From Mesorhizobium sp. Root102 (GTDB lineage: Bacteria; Pseudomonadota; Alphaproteobacteria; Rhizobiales; Rhizobiaceae): a DNA stretch of 64,000 nucleotides. How positions within the stretch are numbered: the stretch's first letter is position 1; every line of letters starts with the position of its first letter. The notes beneath the pieces are model-generated. The model was not told the DNA's origin. It was given only the letters and a program-made list of their open reading frames with translations, and made no database searches. The DNA is taken from assembly GCF_001425625.1 (NCBI RefSeq), contig NZ_LMCP01000046.1, positions 228,565 to 292,564 of the forward strand, given 5' to 3'. A program made the position numbers and the translations under genes. Shown here piece by piece: positions 8,112-17,900 of the stretch.

Positions 8112-8927
8112 TCATTCCTTGAACAGCGTCAGCCCATGCTGCACCGACTGTCCGCCGTCGATTGGCAGGATGGCGCCGGTGACATAGCTGCCTGCACGGC
8201 TGCACAAATAGAGCGTTGCGCCGGCAATGTCATCCGGTGCCCCGATACGGCCGATCGGAACATGGCTGCCGACATGTCTGGCCTGTTCTTGCGTGCCGGT
8301 GGCAAACGCCGTCATGCGGCTCTGGAAGGGGCCGGGGGCGAAAGCGTTGACGGTGATGCGGCGGGCGGCGAACTCGAGCGCCAGTGTGCGCGTCAGATGA
8401 TGAACCGCGGCCTTCGAGGCGGTGTAGGAATAGGCATCGTCGGCCAGCGGCTGCGTGCCCATCACCGAACCGAGGTTGATCACCCTGGCTGGATCGGCGT
8501 CGCTGGCGGCGGCGTCGAGCAGCGGCAGCAATTCGCGCGTCAGATGGAAGACCGCGGTGACATTGACGCCGAACACTTTCGCCCATGCCGAATACGGAAA
8601 GCTCTCCAGCGGCGCGCCCCAGGAAACGCCGGCATTGTTGACCAGAATATGCAGTTTCCCGGTCCGCGCTTTGACCTCGGCGACGAGTACGGCAATGCCG
8701 GCTTCGCTGGAGACATCGCCGGCAAAGCCTTCCGCCCGGCCCGGTGAACCTAGCTCGTTCAATTCAACAGCGACCTTGACACAATCTTCGCCCTTGCGCG
8801 ACGCTATCATCACGTTGGCGCCGGCCTGCACCAGCGCGGTCGCCGCCATGCGGCCGATGCCGGTCGCGGCACCCGTCACCAGCGCGGTCTTGCCGGCCAC
8901 CGAAAACAGCTCGTCGAGATAGCTCAT
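8112..8927 (-). CDS. SDR-family oxidoreductase
   Basis: A 271-residue classical SDR from the ATG at 8927, which has GGAGG ten bases upstream; the in-frame extension to 8957 lacks such a site. Motifs are TGAATGIG (cofactor glycine loop), NNAGVSWG, and SYTASKAAVHHL with the catalytic Tyr and Lys. The C-terminal substrate lid ends LPIDGGQSVQHGL. It is probably an NAD(P)-dependent hydroxyacyl-CoA or alcohol dehydrogenase. It is the first gene of a leftward acyl-CoA operon and is divergent from the acyl-CoA dehydrogenase at 9043. Confidence 0.9.
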   Translation of the reverse strand: MSYLDELFSVAGKTALVTGAATGIGRMAATALVQAGANVMIASRKGEDCVKVAVELNELGSPGRAEGFAGDVSSEAGIAVLVAEVKARTGKLHILVNNAGVSWGAPLESFPYSAWAKVFGVNVTAVFHLTRELLPLLDAAASDADPARVINLGSVMGTQPLADDAYSYTASKAAVHHLTRTLALEFAARRITVNAFAPGPFQSRMTAFATGTQEQARHVGSHVPIGRIGAPDDIAGATLYLCSRAGSYVTGAILPIDGGQSVQHGLTLFKE

Positions 8928-9042
8928 CACAATCCTCCGTGCTCGGCATGCGGGCAAACAGTTCGCGTTGACAAGGCTATCTGAAGTACGGTCATCCTTG
9001 CCACTGACAAAATGCCTGGCGTGTATGAAGGGTTAGCGACCG

Positions 9043-10284
9043 ATGACGGAGATGAATCTCGGCATGACCGAGCGGCTGAAGCCGATCCACGCGCGCGTCG
9101 CGGCCATGGTGCGCGACGAGATCATGCCGCTCGACAGGGAATTCCTGAGCGAGGTGGGCAAGGAAGGCGACCGCTGGGTCTACAGTGCGCGCCAGCGCGA
9201 AATCCTCGAAGGGCTGAAGAAGACCGCAAGGGAGCGCGGCCTGTGGAATTTCTGGCTGACCGGATCGGAACGCGGCTACGGCCTTTCCACCGTCGAATAT
9301 GCCTATCTGGCCGAGGAGATGGGCAAGGCGCATCTCGGCGCCGAGACCTTCAACTGTTCGGCGCCCGACACCGGCAACATGGAGGTGCTGGAGCGGTACG
9401 GCTCGACCGACCACAAGAAGGCGTGGCTGGAGCCGCTGCTCGACGGCGAGATCCGCTCGGCCTATCTGATGACGGAGCCGGATGTCGCCTCGTCCGACGC
9501 CACCAACATTGCCATGCGTTGCGAGCGACAGGGCGACGACTATGTGCTCAACGGCGAGAAATGGTGGGCATCGGGTGCCGGCGATCCGCGCTGCGCCATC
9601 TATATCGTCATGGTCCGGACCGGCGGCGACAGCGAGCCGCAGCACCGCCGCCATTCGATGATCCTGGTGCCGTCAGCCACAAAGGGTGTGACCAAGGTCC
9701 GAGCCATGCAGGTCTATGGCGACGATGACGCGCCGCATGGCCATATGCATCTTCGCTTCGACAATGTGCGGGTACCGGCGTCGAACCTGATCCTCGGCGA
9801 GGGCAGGGGGTTCGAGATCGCGCAAGGGCGGCTTGGCCCCGGCCGCATCCATCACTGCATGCGCGCCATCGGCCAGGCCGAGATGGCGCTGGAGATGCTG
9901 TGCCAGCGTTCCGTGCGCCGCGAGGCCTTCGGTCAGCCCCTGGCCAAGCTCGGCGCCAATTTCGACATCATCGCCGAATGCCGCATGGAGATCGAGATGG
10001 CCCGCCTGCTCTGCCTCAAGGCGGCGTGGATGATCGACCAGGGCGATGCGCGGGCCGCGGCCCCCTGGATCAGCCAGATCAAGGTGGTCGCACCCCGCGT
10101 TGCGCTCAAGGTCACCGACGAGGCGGTGCAAATGTTCGGCGCGCAAGGCATCAGCCAGGACACACCGCTGGCGCGGTCGTGGACGCATCTGCGGACATTG
10201 CGCCTCGCCGACGGTCCGGACGCCGTGCATCGCCGGCAGGTGGCGCGCACCGAGCTGAAAAAATACACGCAGGAAAAGGTCTGA
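9043..10284 (+). CDS. Acyl-CoA dehydrogenase family protein
   Basis: A 413-residue flavoprotein of the ACAD11-like group. Expected segments appear in order: N-terminal helical domain, AYLMTEPDVASSDATNI (flavin/substrate-binding sheet), NGEKWWASGAGDPRCAIYIVM, and a C-terminal helical part with FGQPLAKLGANFD and QMFGAQGISQDTPLA, near the usual end motif. It would introduce the alpha,beta double bond into an acyl-CoA. It is transcribed away from the SDR/MaoC/APH operon, with which it shares a 115-bp promoter region, and is followed after 53 bp by an alcohol-dehydrogenase-like gene. Confidence 0.92.
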   Translation: MTEMNLGMTERLKPIHARVAAMVRDEIMPLDREFLSEVGKEGDRWVYSARQREILEGLKKTARERGLWNFWLTGSERGYGLSTVEYAYLAEEMGKAHLGAETFNCSAPDTGNMEVLERYGSTDHKKAWLEPLLDGEIRSAYLMTEPDVASSDATNIAMRCERQGDDYVLNGEKWWASGAGDPRCAIYIVMVRTGGDSEPQHRRHSMILVPSATKGVTKVRAMQVYGDDDAPHGHMHLRFDNVRVPASNLILGEGRGFEIAQGRLGPGRIHHCMRAIGQAEMALEMLCQRSVRREAFGQPLAKLGANFDIIAECRMEIEMARLLCLKAAWMIDQGDARAAAPWISQIKVVAPRVALKVTDEAVQMFGAQGISQDTPLARSWTHLRTLRLADGPDAVHRRQVARTELKKYTQEKV

Positions 10285-10337
10285 GCGCTGGCATCCGCCC
10301 CTGGCGATGCCGACAGGTCCAAGCAAGGAGTGATCCG

Positions 10338-11375
10338 ATGACGATCCCCTCCGAAATGAAGGCGTTGTTGCTGGTCGGCGATGGCTACACCAGGACGCCG
10401 AGCGGCAGTGTGCTGGAAGCGATGGAGCCCTATCTTGAGCCGGGCAGCATCGCGGTGCCGACACCCGCGCCGACGCAGGTGCTGATCAAGGTCAGCCTCG
10501 CCTCGATCAATCCGTCCGATGTCGCCTTCATCAAGGGCCAGTACGGCCAGCCGCGCGCCATGGGCCAGCCAGCAGGCTTCGAGGGAGTCGGCACCGTCGT
10601 CGCCAGCGGTGACGAGCCCTATCCAAAAAGCCTGATCGGCCAGCGCGTCGCCTTTGCCACCGGTGTAAGCAACTGGGGCTCATGGGCCGAATATGCCGTC
10701 GCCGAGGCGGCGGTCTGCATCCCGCTGCTCGACACCGTCCGCGACGAGGACGGCGCGGCGATGATCGTCAACCCGCTCACCGCGCTCGCGATGTTCGACA
10801 TCGTCAAACAGGAAGGCGAAAAGGCCTTCGTCATGACCGCCGGCGCCAGCCAGCTGTGCAAGCTGATCATCGGCCTGGCCATGGAAGAGGGTTTCCGGCC
10901 GATCGTCACCGTGCGCCGAGACGATCAGATCGCGGCGCTGAAAGCGCTTGGCGCGGCGCACGTGCTCAACGAAAAGGCACCGGATTTCAAGGCGGCGCTA
11001 CGCGAGGTGATGAAGGCCGAACAGCCGCGCATCTTCCTTGACGCGGTAACCGGGCCGCTGGCCTCCGCCATCTTCGACGCCATGCCGAAGCGTTCGCGCT
11101 GGATCATCTACGGGCGGCTCGATCCCGAAGCCACTGTTATCCGCGAGCCCGGCCAGCTGATCTTCCAGCACAAGCATATCGAAGGTTTCTGGCTGAGCGA
11201 ATGGATGCGCCAGTTCCGCGACCGCCGCGGCCCGGCGATCCTGGAAGCGCAGAAGCGGTTTTCCGACGGGCGCTGGTCGACCGACGTGACGGCGGTGGTG
11301 CCGCTCGCCGAAGCCATGGCGCGGCTGCCGGGGGAACTGGCCAAGCCCAACGGCAAGGTGTTCATTCGACCTTAG
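10338..11375 (+). CDS. Zinc-type alcohol dehydrogenase / quinone oxidoreductase (MDR family)
   Basis: A 345-residue medium-chain dehydrogenase/reductase. AAGGAG before ATG 10338 fixes the start. The N-terminal GroES-like domain has SINPSDVAFIKGQYG and PAGFEGVGTV. The Rossmann domain has VMTAGASQLCKLIIGLA in place of the usual AxxGxxG, and no structural-zinc cysteine cluster is visible, so it is closer to NADPH:quinone/enoyl reductases than to zinc alcohol dehydrogenases. It is co-directional with the acyl-CoA dehydrogenase. Confidence 0.85.
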   Translation: MTIPSEMKALLLVGDGYTRTPSGSVLEAMEPYLEPGSIAVPTPAPTQVLIKVSLASINPSDVAFIKGQYGQPRAMGQPAGFEGVGTVVASGDEPYPKSLIGQRVAFATGVSNWGSWAEYAVAEAAVCIPLLDTVRDEDGAAMIVNPLTALAMFDIVKQEGEKAFVMTAGASQLCKLIIGLAMEEGFRPIVTVRRDDQIAALKALGAAHVLNEKAPDFKAALREVMKAEQPRIFLDAVTGPLASAIFDAMPKRSRWIIYGRLDPEATVIREPGQLIFQHKHIEGFWLSEWMRQFRDRRGPAILEAQKRFSDGRWSTDVTAVVPLAEAMARLPGELAKPNGKVFIRP

Positions 11376-11588
11376 CCCAATTCGAAAGACACGGAAGCTT
11401 GGATACCAGGCTTCAGAGGACTTTCGACGGACCGAGAATGCCGGATCCGGCAGCTGTCCGGATCGTCAGGCGGCAGTCCTGTCTCTCAGACCCCTATGCC
11501 ACGCCGCTTTGTCCGTGATATGCCGCCGCGATCGAATGTCGGGACAATGCTGGACTGAGCCAGTTCCGGGGTGGTGTGGGATGCCTTA

Positions 11589-12752
11589 ATGATGATTTCC
11601 AAGCCGATTTTCGACCGTTTGGGGTTCGGCCTGTGGATCGGAGCGTTCCTGATCGTTCTTGCCATGGTCCTGTGGTCGCCCCACACGCGCACGGTATGGC
11701 AGGCCTATATAGACGGCAGCGAGGCGCTTATGGCCGGTCTGCCGCTCTACGACACCCAATCCGAGATGGGGTATCTCTACGCGCCGGCCTTTGCCGCGCT
11801 CTATATTCCAATCGTCAAACTCGGCTCGCATCTGGGCGGCGTGGTGTGGCACACGCTTGGCTTTGCGGTGCTCACCTACGCCGCGATGCGGCAGGTGCGC
11901 AAGCTCGGCGGCGATGAATTGACCTGGCTGCTCTCTTTCGGTCTCTTCCTCGCTTTGCCTATGGCAGCGGGGGCGATCCGCAACGGCCAGGCGACAATCC
12001 TTTTGACCGGCGCCTGCTGGCTTCTCACCCTGTCGGCCCTTGAAGGGCGGCGCGCCGAGACCTTTTTCTGGGCCTCGCTTGCCGTCATCGCCAAGCCGAC
12101 CGCGATCATCATGCTGCTGTTGGTAGGAGCCCTTCGGCTCCGGTTGATACCGGTGCTGCTACTGGCGGTGCTGTTCGTGCTCGCGCTGCCTTACGCCTTC
12201 GCTCCCGCCGGCTACCTCAACGATCAGTATCGTGTCTTCGCCCAGATGCTGACCTCTATGGCGGTCGACAACACCAGCCATTTCGTGCCCACCGATTTCA
12301 CGGCGCCGTTCACCAGAGTGGGACTGCCCATTCCGGAATTCGGTGCCACGATCGTGCGCATCATCATGGCCCTGTTCACGCTTACCGCGGTCATCTGGTT
12401 CGACCGCAAGCTTGAACGCGGACCTGCGGGGCTGGCGATCTTCCTGACGGCCACTTTCTACATGTGCGTCTTCAACCCCCGCGTCGAGCCCAACACCTAT
12501 GCCATGATCGCCGTGCCCGCCGGTCTCGCCATAGCCCTGTTGTGGCGCGAAGAACGAGGCGGCGTCCTGGCCTCGGTGCTGTCGACGGCGCTGTTCGCGA
12601 TCGGACTGAGCGGCGTCGAGCGCCATGTGCACGATTTCCTATACCCCTGGTTCCGGCCGATCGCGGTCACGTTCATTGCCGGTTCGCTGATCTGGTGGTT
12701 CTGGGCCAAGGCACGCGACAAGGTGATGAATGCGGGGATCGCAAATGGCTGA
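11589..12752 (+). CDS. GT87 (DUF2029)-type polyprenyl-phosphate-sugar transferase, integral membrane
   Basis: A protein of about 387 residues with around ten hydrophobic segments. The start is uncertain (ATG 11589, ATG 11592 or GTG 11571). The first periplasmic loop has YIDGSEALMAGLPLYDTQSE and YLYAPAFAALY, typical of GT87 enzymes, which move a sugar from a polyprenyl-phosphate carrier onto an acceptor on the outer side of the inner membrane. It heads a four-gene operon with GT2, deacetylase and GtrA genes, each overlapping the next, so it is the likely final transferase of a surface-sugar modification. Confidence 0.82.
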   Translation: MMISKPIFDRLGFGLWIGAFLIVLAMVLWSPHTRTVWQAYIDGSEALMAGLPLYDTQSEMGYLYAPAFAALYIPIVKLGSHLGGVVWHTLGFAVLTYAAMRQVRKLGGDELTWLLSFGLFLALPMAAGAIRNGQATILLTGACWLLTLSALEGRRAETFFWASLAVIAKPTAIIMLLLVGALRLRLIPVLLLAVLFVLALPYAFAPAGYLNDQYRVFAQMLTSMAVDNTSHFVPTDFTAPFTRVGLPIPEFGATIVRIIMALFTLTAVIWFDRKLERGPAGLAIFLTATFYMCVFNPRVEPNTYAMIAVPAGLAIALLWREERGGVLASVLSTALFAIGLSGVERHVHDFLYPWFRPIAVTFIAGSLIWWFWAKARDKVMNAGIANG

Positions 12753-13734
12753 GCTGCGGCCGACACTCGATATCGTCGCGCCGTTCTTCAACGAGGCGCC
12801 ATCGGCATCAGCATTTGCCCAACTGCTCGCCGAGCTCGAAACGGCCGTGGCACAGCGCTTCGGCATGACCGTGCACAAGATCCTCGTCGATGACGGCAGC
12901 CGTGACGATGGCGCCGGGCGGTTTTCCCAGGCGCTGATAGGGTCGTGGGAGATCGTCCGCCTCAGCCGCAATTTCGGCAAGGAAGTCGCTGTGCTCGCCG
13001 GCCTCGATCATTCGCGCGGCGACATGGTGCTGATCATGGACGCCGACCTCCAGCATTCCTTGGACATCAGCCTGAAGCTGATCGCAGAGCTGGTGGACCA
13101 TCCGGACATCGACGTCGTCTATGCGCAGAACGACCGCCGTGAGGCGAGCTGGCGCCGCAGCCAGCTGGCTCGGCTTTTCTACAGCCTGATCAACAGCAGC
13201 CAGCGTTTCGACATTCCCGAAAATGCCGGCGACTTTCGCGTCATGCGCGGCGCTGTCGCGCGCGCGCTGACCAGCCTGCGCGACAAGCGTCGCTTCAACA
13301 AGGGCCTGTTTGCCTGGGCGGGCTTTCGCCAGAAGGCGTTGCCCTATTCGCCGGAGAGCCGCGCCAGCGGCACGTCGAAATGGAGCCGGCTCAACCTGAT
13401 CGCCTTCTCGCTGGAGGGGTTCACCTCGTTCTCCGTCATTCCGCTGCGCCTGATCAGCCTTAGCGGGCTGCTCGCGGCGTTGGCCGGCGCGATCTACGGC
13501 GCCAAGGTGTTCGTCGAGGTGATCTTCTACGGCATTGCCGTTCCGGGCTACCCCAGCCTGCTGGTCGCCGTCGTCCTGCTCGGCGGCCTCAACCTGACCC
13601 TGCTTGGCCTGATCGGTGAATATGTCTGGGTCACGCTCAGCGAGAGCAAGGATCGACCGGTCTATCTCGTGCGCGATGTCGTGCGCAGCGAGGTCTCCGC
13701 CGATAGGCCGGAGCCGGGCGCTTCCGACAGATGA
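12745..13734 (+). CDS. GT2 polyprenyl-phosphate glycosyltransferase (GtrB / DPM1 / FlmF2-like)
   Basis: A 329-residue protein starting inside the last codons of the previous gene (ATGGCTGA, 8-bp overlap). The GT-A domain shows VAPFFNEAPS, LVDDGSRDDG, LSRNFGKEVAVLAGLDHSRG and the metal-binding MDADLQH. Two C-terminal membrane segments follow (VIPLRLISLSGLLAALAGAI and LLVAVVLLGGLNLTLLGLIG). The family loads a sugar nucleotide onto undecaprenyl phosphate in the cytoplasmic leaflet. With the deacetylase that follows, an N-acetylated hexosamine would be the logical sugar. Confidence 0.93.
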   Translation: MAELRPTLDIVAPFFNEAPSASAFAQLLAELETAVAQRFGMTVHKILVDDGSRDDGAGRFSQALIGSWEIVRLSRNFGKEVAVLAGLDHSRGDMVLIMDADLQHSLDISLKLIAELVDHPDIDVVYAQNDRREASWRRSQLARLFYSLINSSQRFDIPENAGDFRVMRGAVARALTSLRDKRRFNKGLFAWAGFRQKALPYSPESRASGTSKWSRLNLIAFSLEGFTSFSVIPLRLISLSGLLAALAGAIYGAKVFVEVIFYGIAVPGYPSLLVAVVLLGGLNLTLLGLIGEYVWVTLSESKDRPVYLVRDVVRSEVSADRPEPGASDR

Positions 13735-14552
13735 CGCGGCGCATCCGCCTGATCGCCGACGACTATGGCCTGGCGCCCGGCGTCTCAACCGCTATCCTCG
13801 ACCTGCTCGATCGCGGGCGCCTGACCGGCACCAGTTGCATGACCGGCTTTCCAGAATGGGCTGATGAGGCGGCGCGCATAAAACCTCTGTGCGGCCGTGT
13901 CGCGGTCGGGCTGCATCTCACCTTGACCGACCAGCCGGCCGTCGCCAGCCGGTCGAGCCTGGCGCCGGAAGGCCGGCTGCCGCCGCTCCGCTCACTGGCA
14001 TTGCCTGTCTTGCGCGGCCGCGTCGACGATCACGATGTCCATGCCGAGCTCGACGTCCAGTATAGCCGCTTCGTCGAGGCGCTGGGGCGCCGCCCCGATT
14101 TCGTCGACGGGCATCAGCATGTGCATTTCCTTCCCGTCGTGCGAACATGGCTGCGCGCGCGCCTTGGCCAGGGAAGCGACAAGCCAGCGCTACGCGGCGC
14201 CCCGGCACTGGCGGGCCAATTCGCCTCGGTGCCGAAAGTCGCCGCGATTGCCGCGCTCGCCGCCGGCTTCAACCGGTCGATGCAGCGGGCCGGCTTCACC
14301 CTTTTCGAGCCGCTCACCGGCATCTATGACTGGCGGCAACCCGAAAAATTCGCTTCCGTGCTGCAGGCCGCCGTTGAGGCATTGCCGGAACGCGGGCTGT
14401 TCATGTGCCACCCTGGCCATGTCGACGAGACGCTGCGCGCGCGCGACACGATGCAAGGCGTACGCGAGGTCGAATTCACGGTGCTGGCATCGGACGCGTT
14501 CGGCGCCAGCCTAGCCCGCGCCGGCGTCGCAATCATGGATGGCAAGGGATGA
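13731..14552 (+). CDS. ChbG/HpnK (YdjC) family carbohydrate deacetylase, possibly NaxD-like
   Basis: A 273-residue protein overlapping the GT2 gene by four bases. It begins IRLIADDYGLAPGVSTAILD, where the D-D pair binds the catalytic metal, and contains VGLHLTLTD and VDGHQHVHFLP with metal/catalytic histidines, then CHPGHVDE near the end. The family removes N-acetyl groups from sugars. In Francisella and Bordetella, NaxD of this family deacetylates undecaprenyl-phosphate N-acetylgalactosamine made by a GT2 enzyme, which is the same gene pairing seen here. No signal peptide is visible, consistent with action on the cytoplasmic face. Confidence 0.88.
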   Translation: MTRRIRLIADDYGLAPGVSTAILDLLDRGRLTGTSCMTGFPEWADEAARIKPLCGRVAVGLHLTLTDQPAVASRSSLAPEGRLPPLRSLALPVLRGRVDDHDVHAELDVQYSRFVEALGRRPDFVDGHQHVHFLPVVRTWLRARLGQGSDKPALRGAPALAGQFASVPKVAAIAALAAGFNRSMQRAGFTLFEPLTGIYDWRQPEKFASVLQAAVEALPERGLFMCHPGHVDETLRARDTMQGVREVEFTVLASDAFGASLARAGVAIMDGKG

Positions 14553-14959
14553 GCGACGCCGAGCGGCCCCCGCGTTCGACCGGCAACAAGATCGTCCGCT
14601 TTGCCATTGTCGGACTTGCCAACACAGCCATCGACCTTGCCAGCTTCTTCCTGCTGCTTAAGCTCGGGGTTTCGCCGCTGCCCGCCAACATCGTTGCATG
14701 GTTCATCGCCGTCACCTTCTCGTTTGCGGCGAATGGCTTCTGGTCGTTCGAGCGCAATCGAGCCATCCGGCTGCGCGATGCGTTCCTTCGATTCGCCTCG
14801 CTTGGGGCGCTGATTTCGCTCGGCGTCTCCAGCCTTTCGATCGCGCTGTTCGCCGGGATCGCCGGGGTGTGGCCGGCAAAGATCGGCGGTGTGGTGGTGG
14901 CGGCGGTGCTGAATTTCCTCGCCGCGCGCTGGTCGATCGAGGGCCGTCTCTTGAGATAG
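14549..14959 (+). CDS. GtrA-family membrane protein (putative lipid-linked sugar flippase)
   Basis: A 136-residue protein with four hydrophobic segments, starting with a 4-bp overlap (GGATGAGC) with the deacetylase. RFAIVGLANTAIDLASFFLL and FAANGFWSFER are characteristic GtrA stretches. GtrA proteins are thought to move polyprenyl-phosphate-linked sugars across the inner membrane. Its place at the end of the GT87-GT2-deacetylase operon fits flipping of the deacetylated sugar carrier. Confidence 0.9.
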   Translation: MSDAERPPRSTGNKIVRFAIVGLANTAIDLASFFLLLKLGVSPLPANIVAWFIAVTFSFAANGFWSFERNRAIRLRDAFLRFASLGALISLGVSSLSIALFAGIAGVWPAKIGGVVVAAVLNFLAARWSIEGRLLR

Positions 14960-14967
14960 GCGGGAGT

Positions 14968-17900
14968 TTACTCCGCCGGCTCCACATTGGTGTAGGCGGC
15001 TTCCTCGAGTTCGCGCTTCAGCCGCGCCTCCTCATGCGTTTTCGGCGTGACGAAGCGGCCAAGCAGGAGATAGGCGACCGGCGTCAGGAACAGCGTCGAG
15101 ACGGTAGCCAGCCCCAGTCCGCCGACGATGACCCAGCCAAGTGCCACGCGTGCCTCGGCACCGGCGCCGCTCGCCAGCACCAGCGGCAAGCCGCCGAGCA
15201 CGGTGCAGATCATCGTCATCATCACCGGCCGCACGCGGATGATCGAAGCCTGCTCGATCGCCTCGCGCACGCCAAGCCCGCGATCGCGCAACTGGTTGGC
15301 GAATTCGACGATCAGGATGCCGTTCTTGGCCATGACGCCGACCAGCAGCACCAGGCCGATCTGGCTGTAGGCGTTGAGACTGGTGCCCGAGAGCAGCAAG
15401 GCAAAGATCGCGCAGGCGAGGCCGAGCGGCACCGTCGCCATGATGATGACGGCGCTGACGAAGCTCTCGAACTGGGCGGCCAGCACCAAAAGGATGATGA
15501 CCAGGGCGAAGCCGAAGATGGTGATCATGGCGCTGTTGGTCTCGCCCAATGTCGCCGCTTCGGCCAGCGGCAGGACGCGGCTGCCCGCAGGCAGCAGCGG
15601 CGTGGCGATTTCCTCGGCGCGGGTGAGCGCATCGCCAAGCGCGAAGTCGCCGGCAAGGTTGGAGGTGATGGCTACCGACGGCTGCTGCTGTTCACGCGAC
15701 AGCGATGGCGGCACGGCACGTTCGGTCAGCTTGGCGATGGTCGACATCGGCACGAACCGGCCATCGGCCGTTTTCAGGAAGATGTTTTCCAGATCGGTCG
15801 GATCGTTGATCGGATTGGTGGTCGAGACCAGCTTCACGCCATAACTGCGATCGGCGATGTAGACGTCGACGACGTCGTTGCCATCGAGCATGGCCTGCAA
15901 GGTGTTGGCCAGCCCGGTGATGTCGATGCCGAGGTCGGAGGCGCGTTCGCGATCGACGGCCACCGCCAACTGCGGCTGCGTCGGGTCGATGGACAAGCGC
16001 GGGGTCTGGAAGCGCGGGTCCTTCTGCATCTCGGCGATGATCTTGACGGCCGCGTCGCCGAGCGCCTTGCGGTTGTTGCCGACCAGCGCGAACTGCAGGC
16101 CGTTGCCGGCGCCGCGGATGCCGAGGCTGTTGGGCTGCACCGGGAAGATGCGCACGCTCGGCACCTGTTTGGTCAGCCGGCTGATCTCGGCCATGATCTC
16201 CTGCTGGCTGCGGCTGCGCTCGTTCCACGGCGCCAGCGTCATCACCATGAAGCCGGAGTTGTAGGAGCCGTTCTGGCCGGCATTCTCGAAAGTGCTGCGG
16301 ATCTCGCCGGAATCGCGCATCGGCTGGATCAGTTTCTCGATCTTCTGCATCTGCTGGGTCGTGTAGTCGAGGCTGACGCCTTGCGGTGCGCTAATGCGCA
16401 GCAGCACGACGGCGCGGTCCTCGGTCGGCGTCAGTTCCTGGCGGATGGTGCCGAACAGCGTGAAGGCGGTGCCGGCAAACAGCACCGCGACCAGAAGCAC
16501 GATCCAAGGCGCATCGAGGCAGGCGTGCAGGCCGCGCCTGTAGGCTGCGCTCAGCGCGCCGCCAATGCGGGCGCCGATGCCGTGACCGTCTTCGTGGCGA
16601 TGCGACGCGCTGGACAGCATACGCGAGGCGAGCATCGGGCAAAGTGTGAGCGCCACCACGCAGGACAATAGAACCGACATGGCGAGCACGAAGCCGAATT
16701 CGCGGAACAGCCCGCCCGTCTGGCCGGGCAGGAACGAGATCGGCACGAAGACGGCGACCAGCGTCAGCGTCGTGGCAATGACGGCGAAAAACACCTCCTG
16801 GGCGCCGAGCACGGCCGCCGCGCGGGGTCCCATGCCTTCGTTGCGTCGTCGCACGATGTTTTCGAGCACGACGATGGCGTCATCGACGACCAGTCCCGTC
16901 GCCAGCACCAGAGCGAGCAGGGTCAGGATGTTGATCGAAAAGCCGGCCAGATAGATGGCGGCGATGGTGCCGATCATGGCGACCGGCATCGACAGGCCGG
17001 GGATCAGCGTCGCACGCCAGTCGAGCAGAAACACATAGATGACGATCAGCACCATGGTCACGGACAGGCCAAGCGCGATCTCGACCTCGTGCACCGCGCC
17101 CTTGACGAAGACCGCGTCGTCGCTGGTGATCTTGATCGACATGCCTTTGGGCAGATTTTCCTGCAGTTTGGCGACGGCGGCCTGGACGCCGGTCGAGATG
17201 TCCAGCGTGTTCGATTCCGCCTGGCGGATGATGCCGATGCCAATACCGGTCTTACCATCCGAACGCAGCGTGGTCTGGCCGACATCGGGGCCGAGCGTGA
17301 CGGTGGCTACGTCGCGGATGCGCGTCGTGCCGCCGATGATGATGTTTTCGAACTCTTCCGGCGTGGTCACGTCGGCGGTCGTGCGAACGATCAGGTCCTG
17401 GTTGGTCGTGGTGATCGAACCGGCCGGTGAATCGAAGGCGACGGAGGCAAGTGCCGCCCTGAGGTCGGCAACGGTGAAGCCGAGGCTGGCGAGCTTGTTC
17501 TGGTCGACGTCGATGCGGAAGATCTTGTCGCGGTCGCCATAGACCTGGACGTCGGCAACGCCAGGCACGGCGGCCAGCTCGTCCTCGATCTGGTCCTGGA
17601 CCACAACGGTCATGTCCTGGATCGACATGTTGTCCGAGGTCACCGCCAGTCGCATCACCGGGTCGGAATTGGCATCGGCCTTGACGATGCGCGGCGGATC
17701 GGCGGTGTCCGGCATCTGGTTGGCGACGCGGCCGACGGCATCACGCACGTCCGAGGCGGCGACATTGAGGTCGACACCGTCGTTGAACTCGATGGTGACG
17801 CGGCTCGAACCGAATGAGGAAGAAGACGAGATCGACTTGACGCCGGAGACCCGGGCGACAGCGCCTTCGATCGTGTCGGTCAGTTCGCGGTCCACGGTTT

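Noticed and set aside
14698..16671. 657-codon plus-strand frame opposite the RND permease
   Set aside because: It is low complexity (Arg/Gly/Asp/His) and lies antisense to clear RND transmembrane segments.
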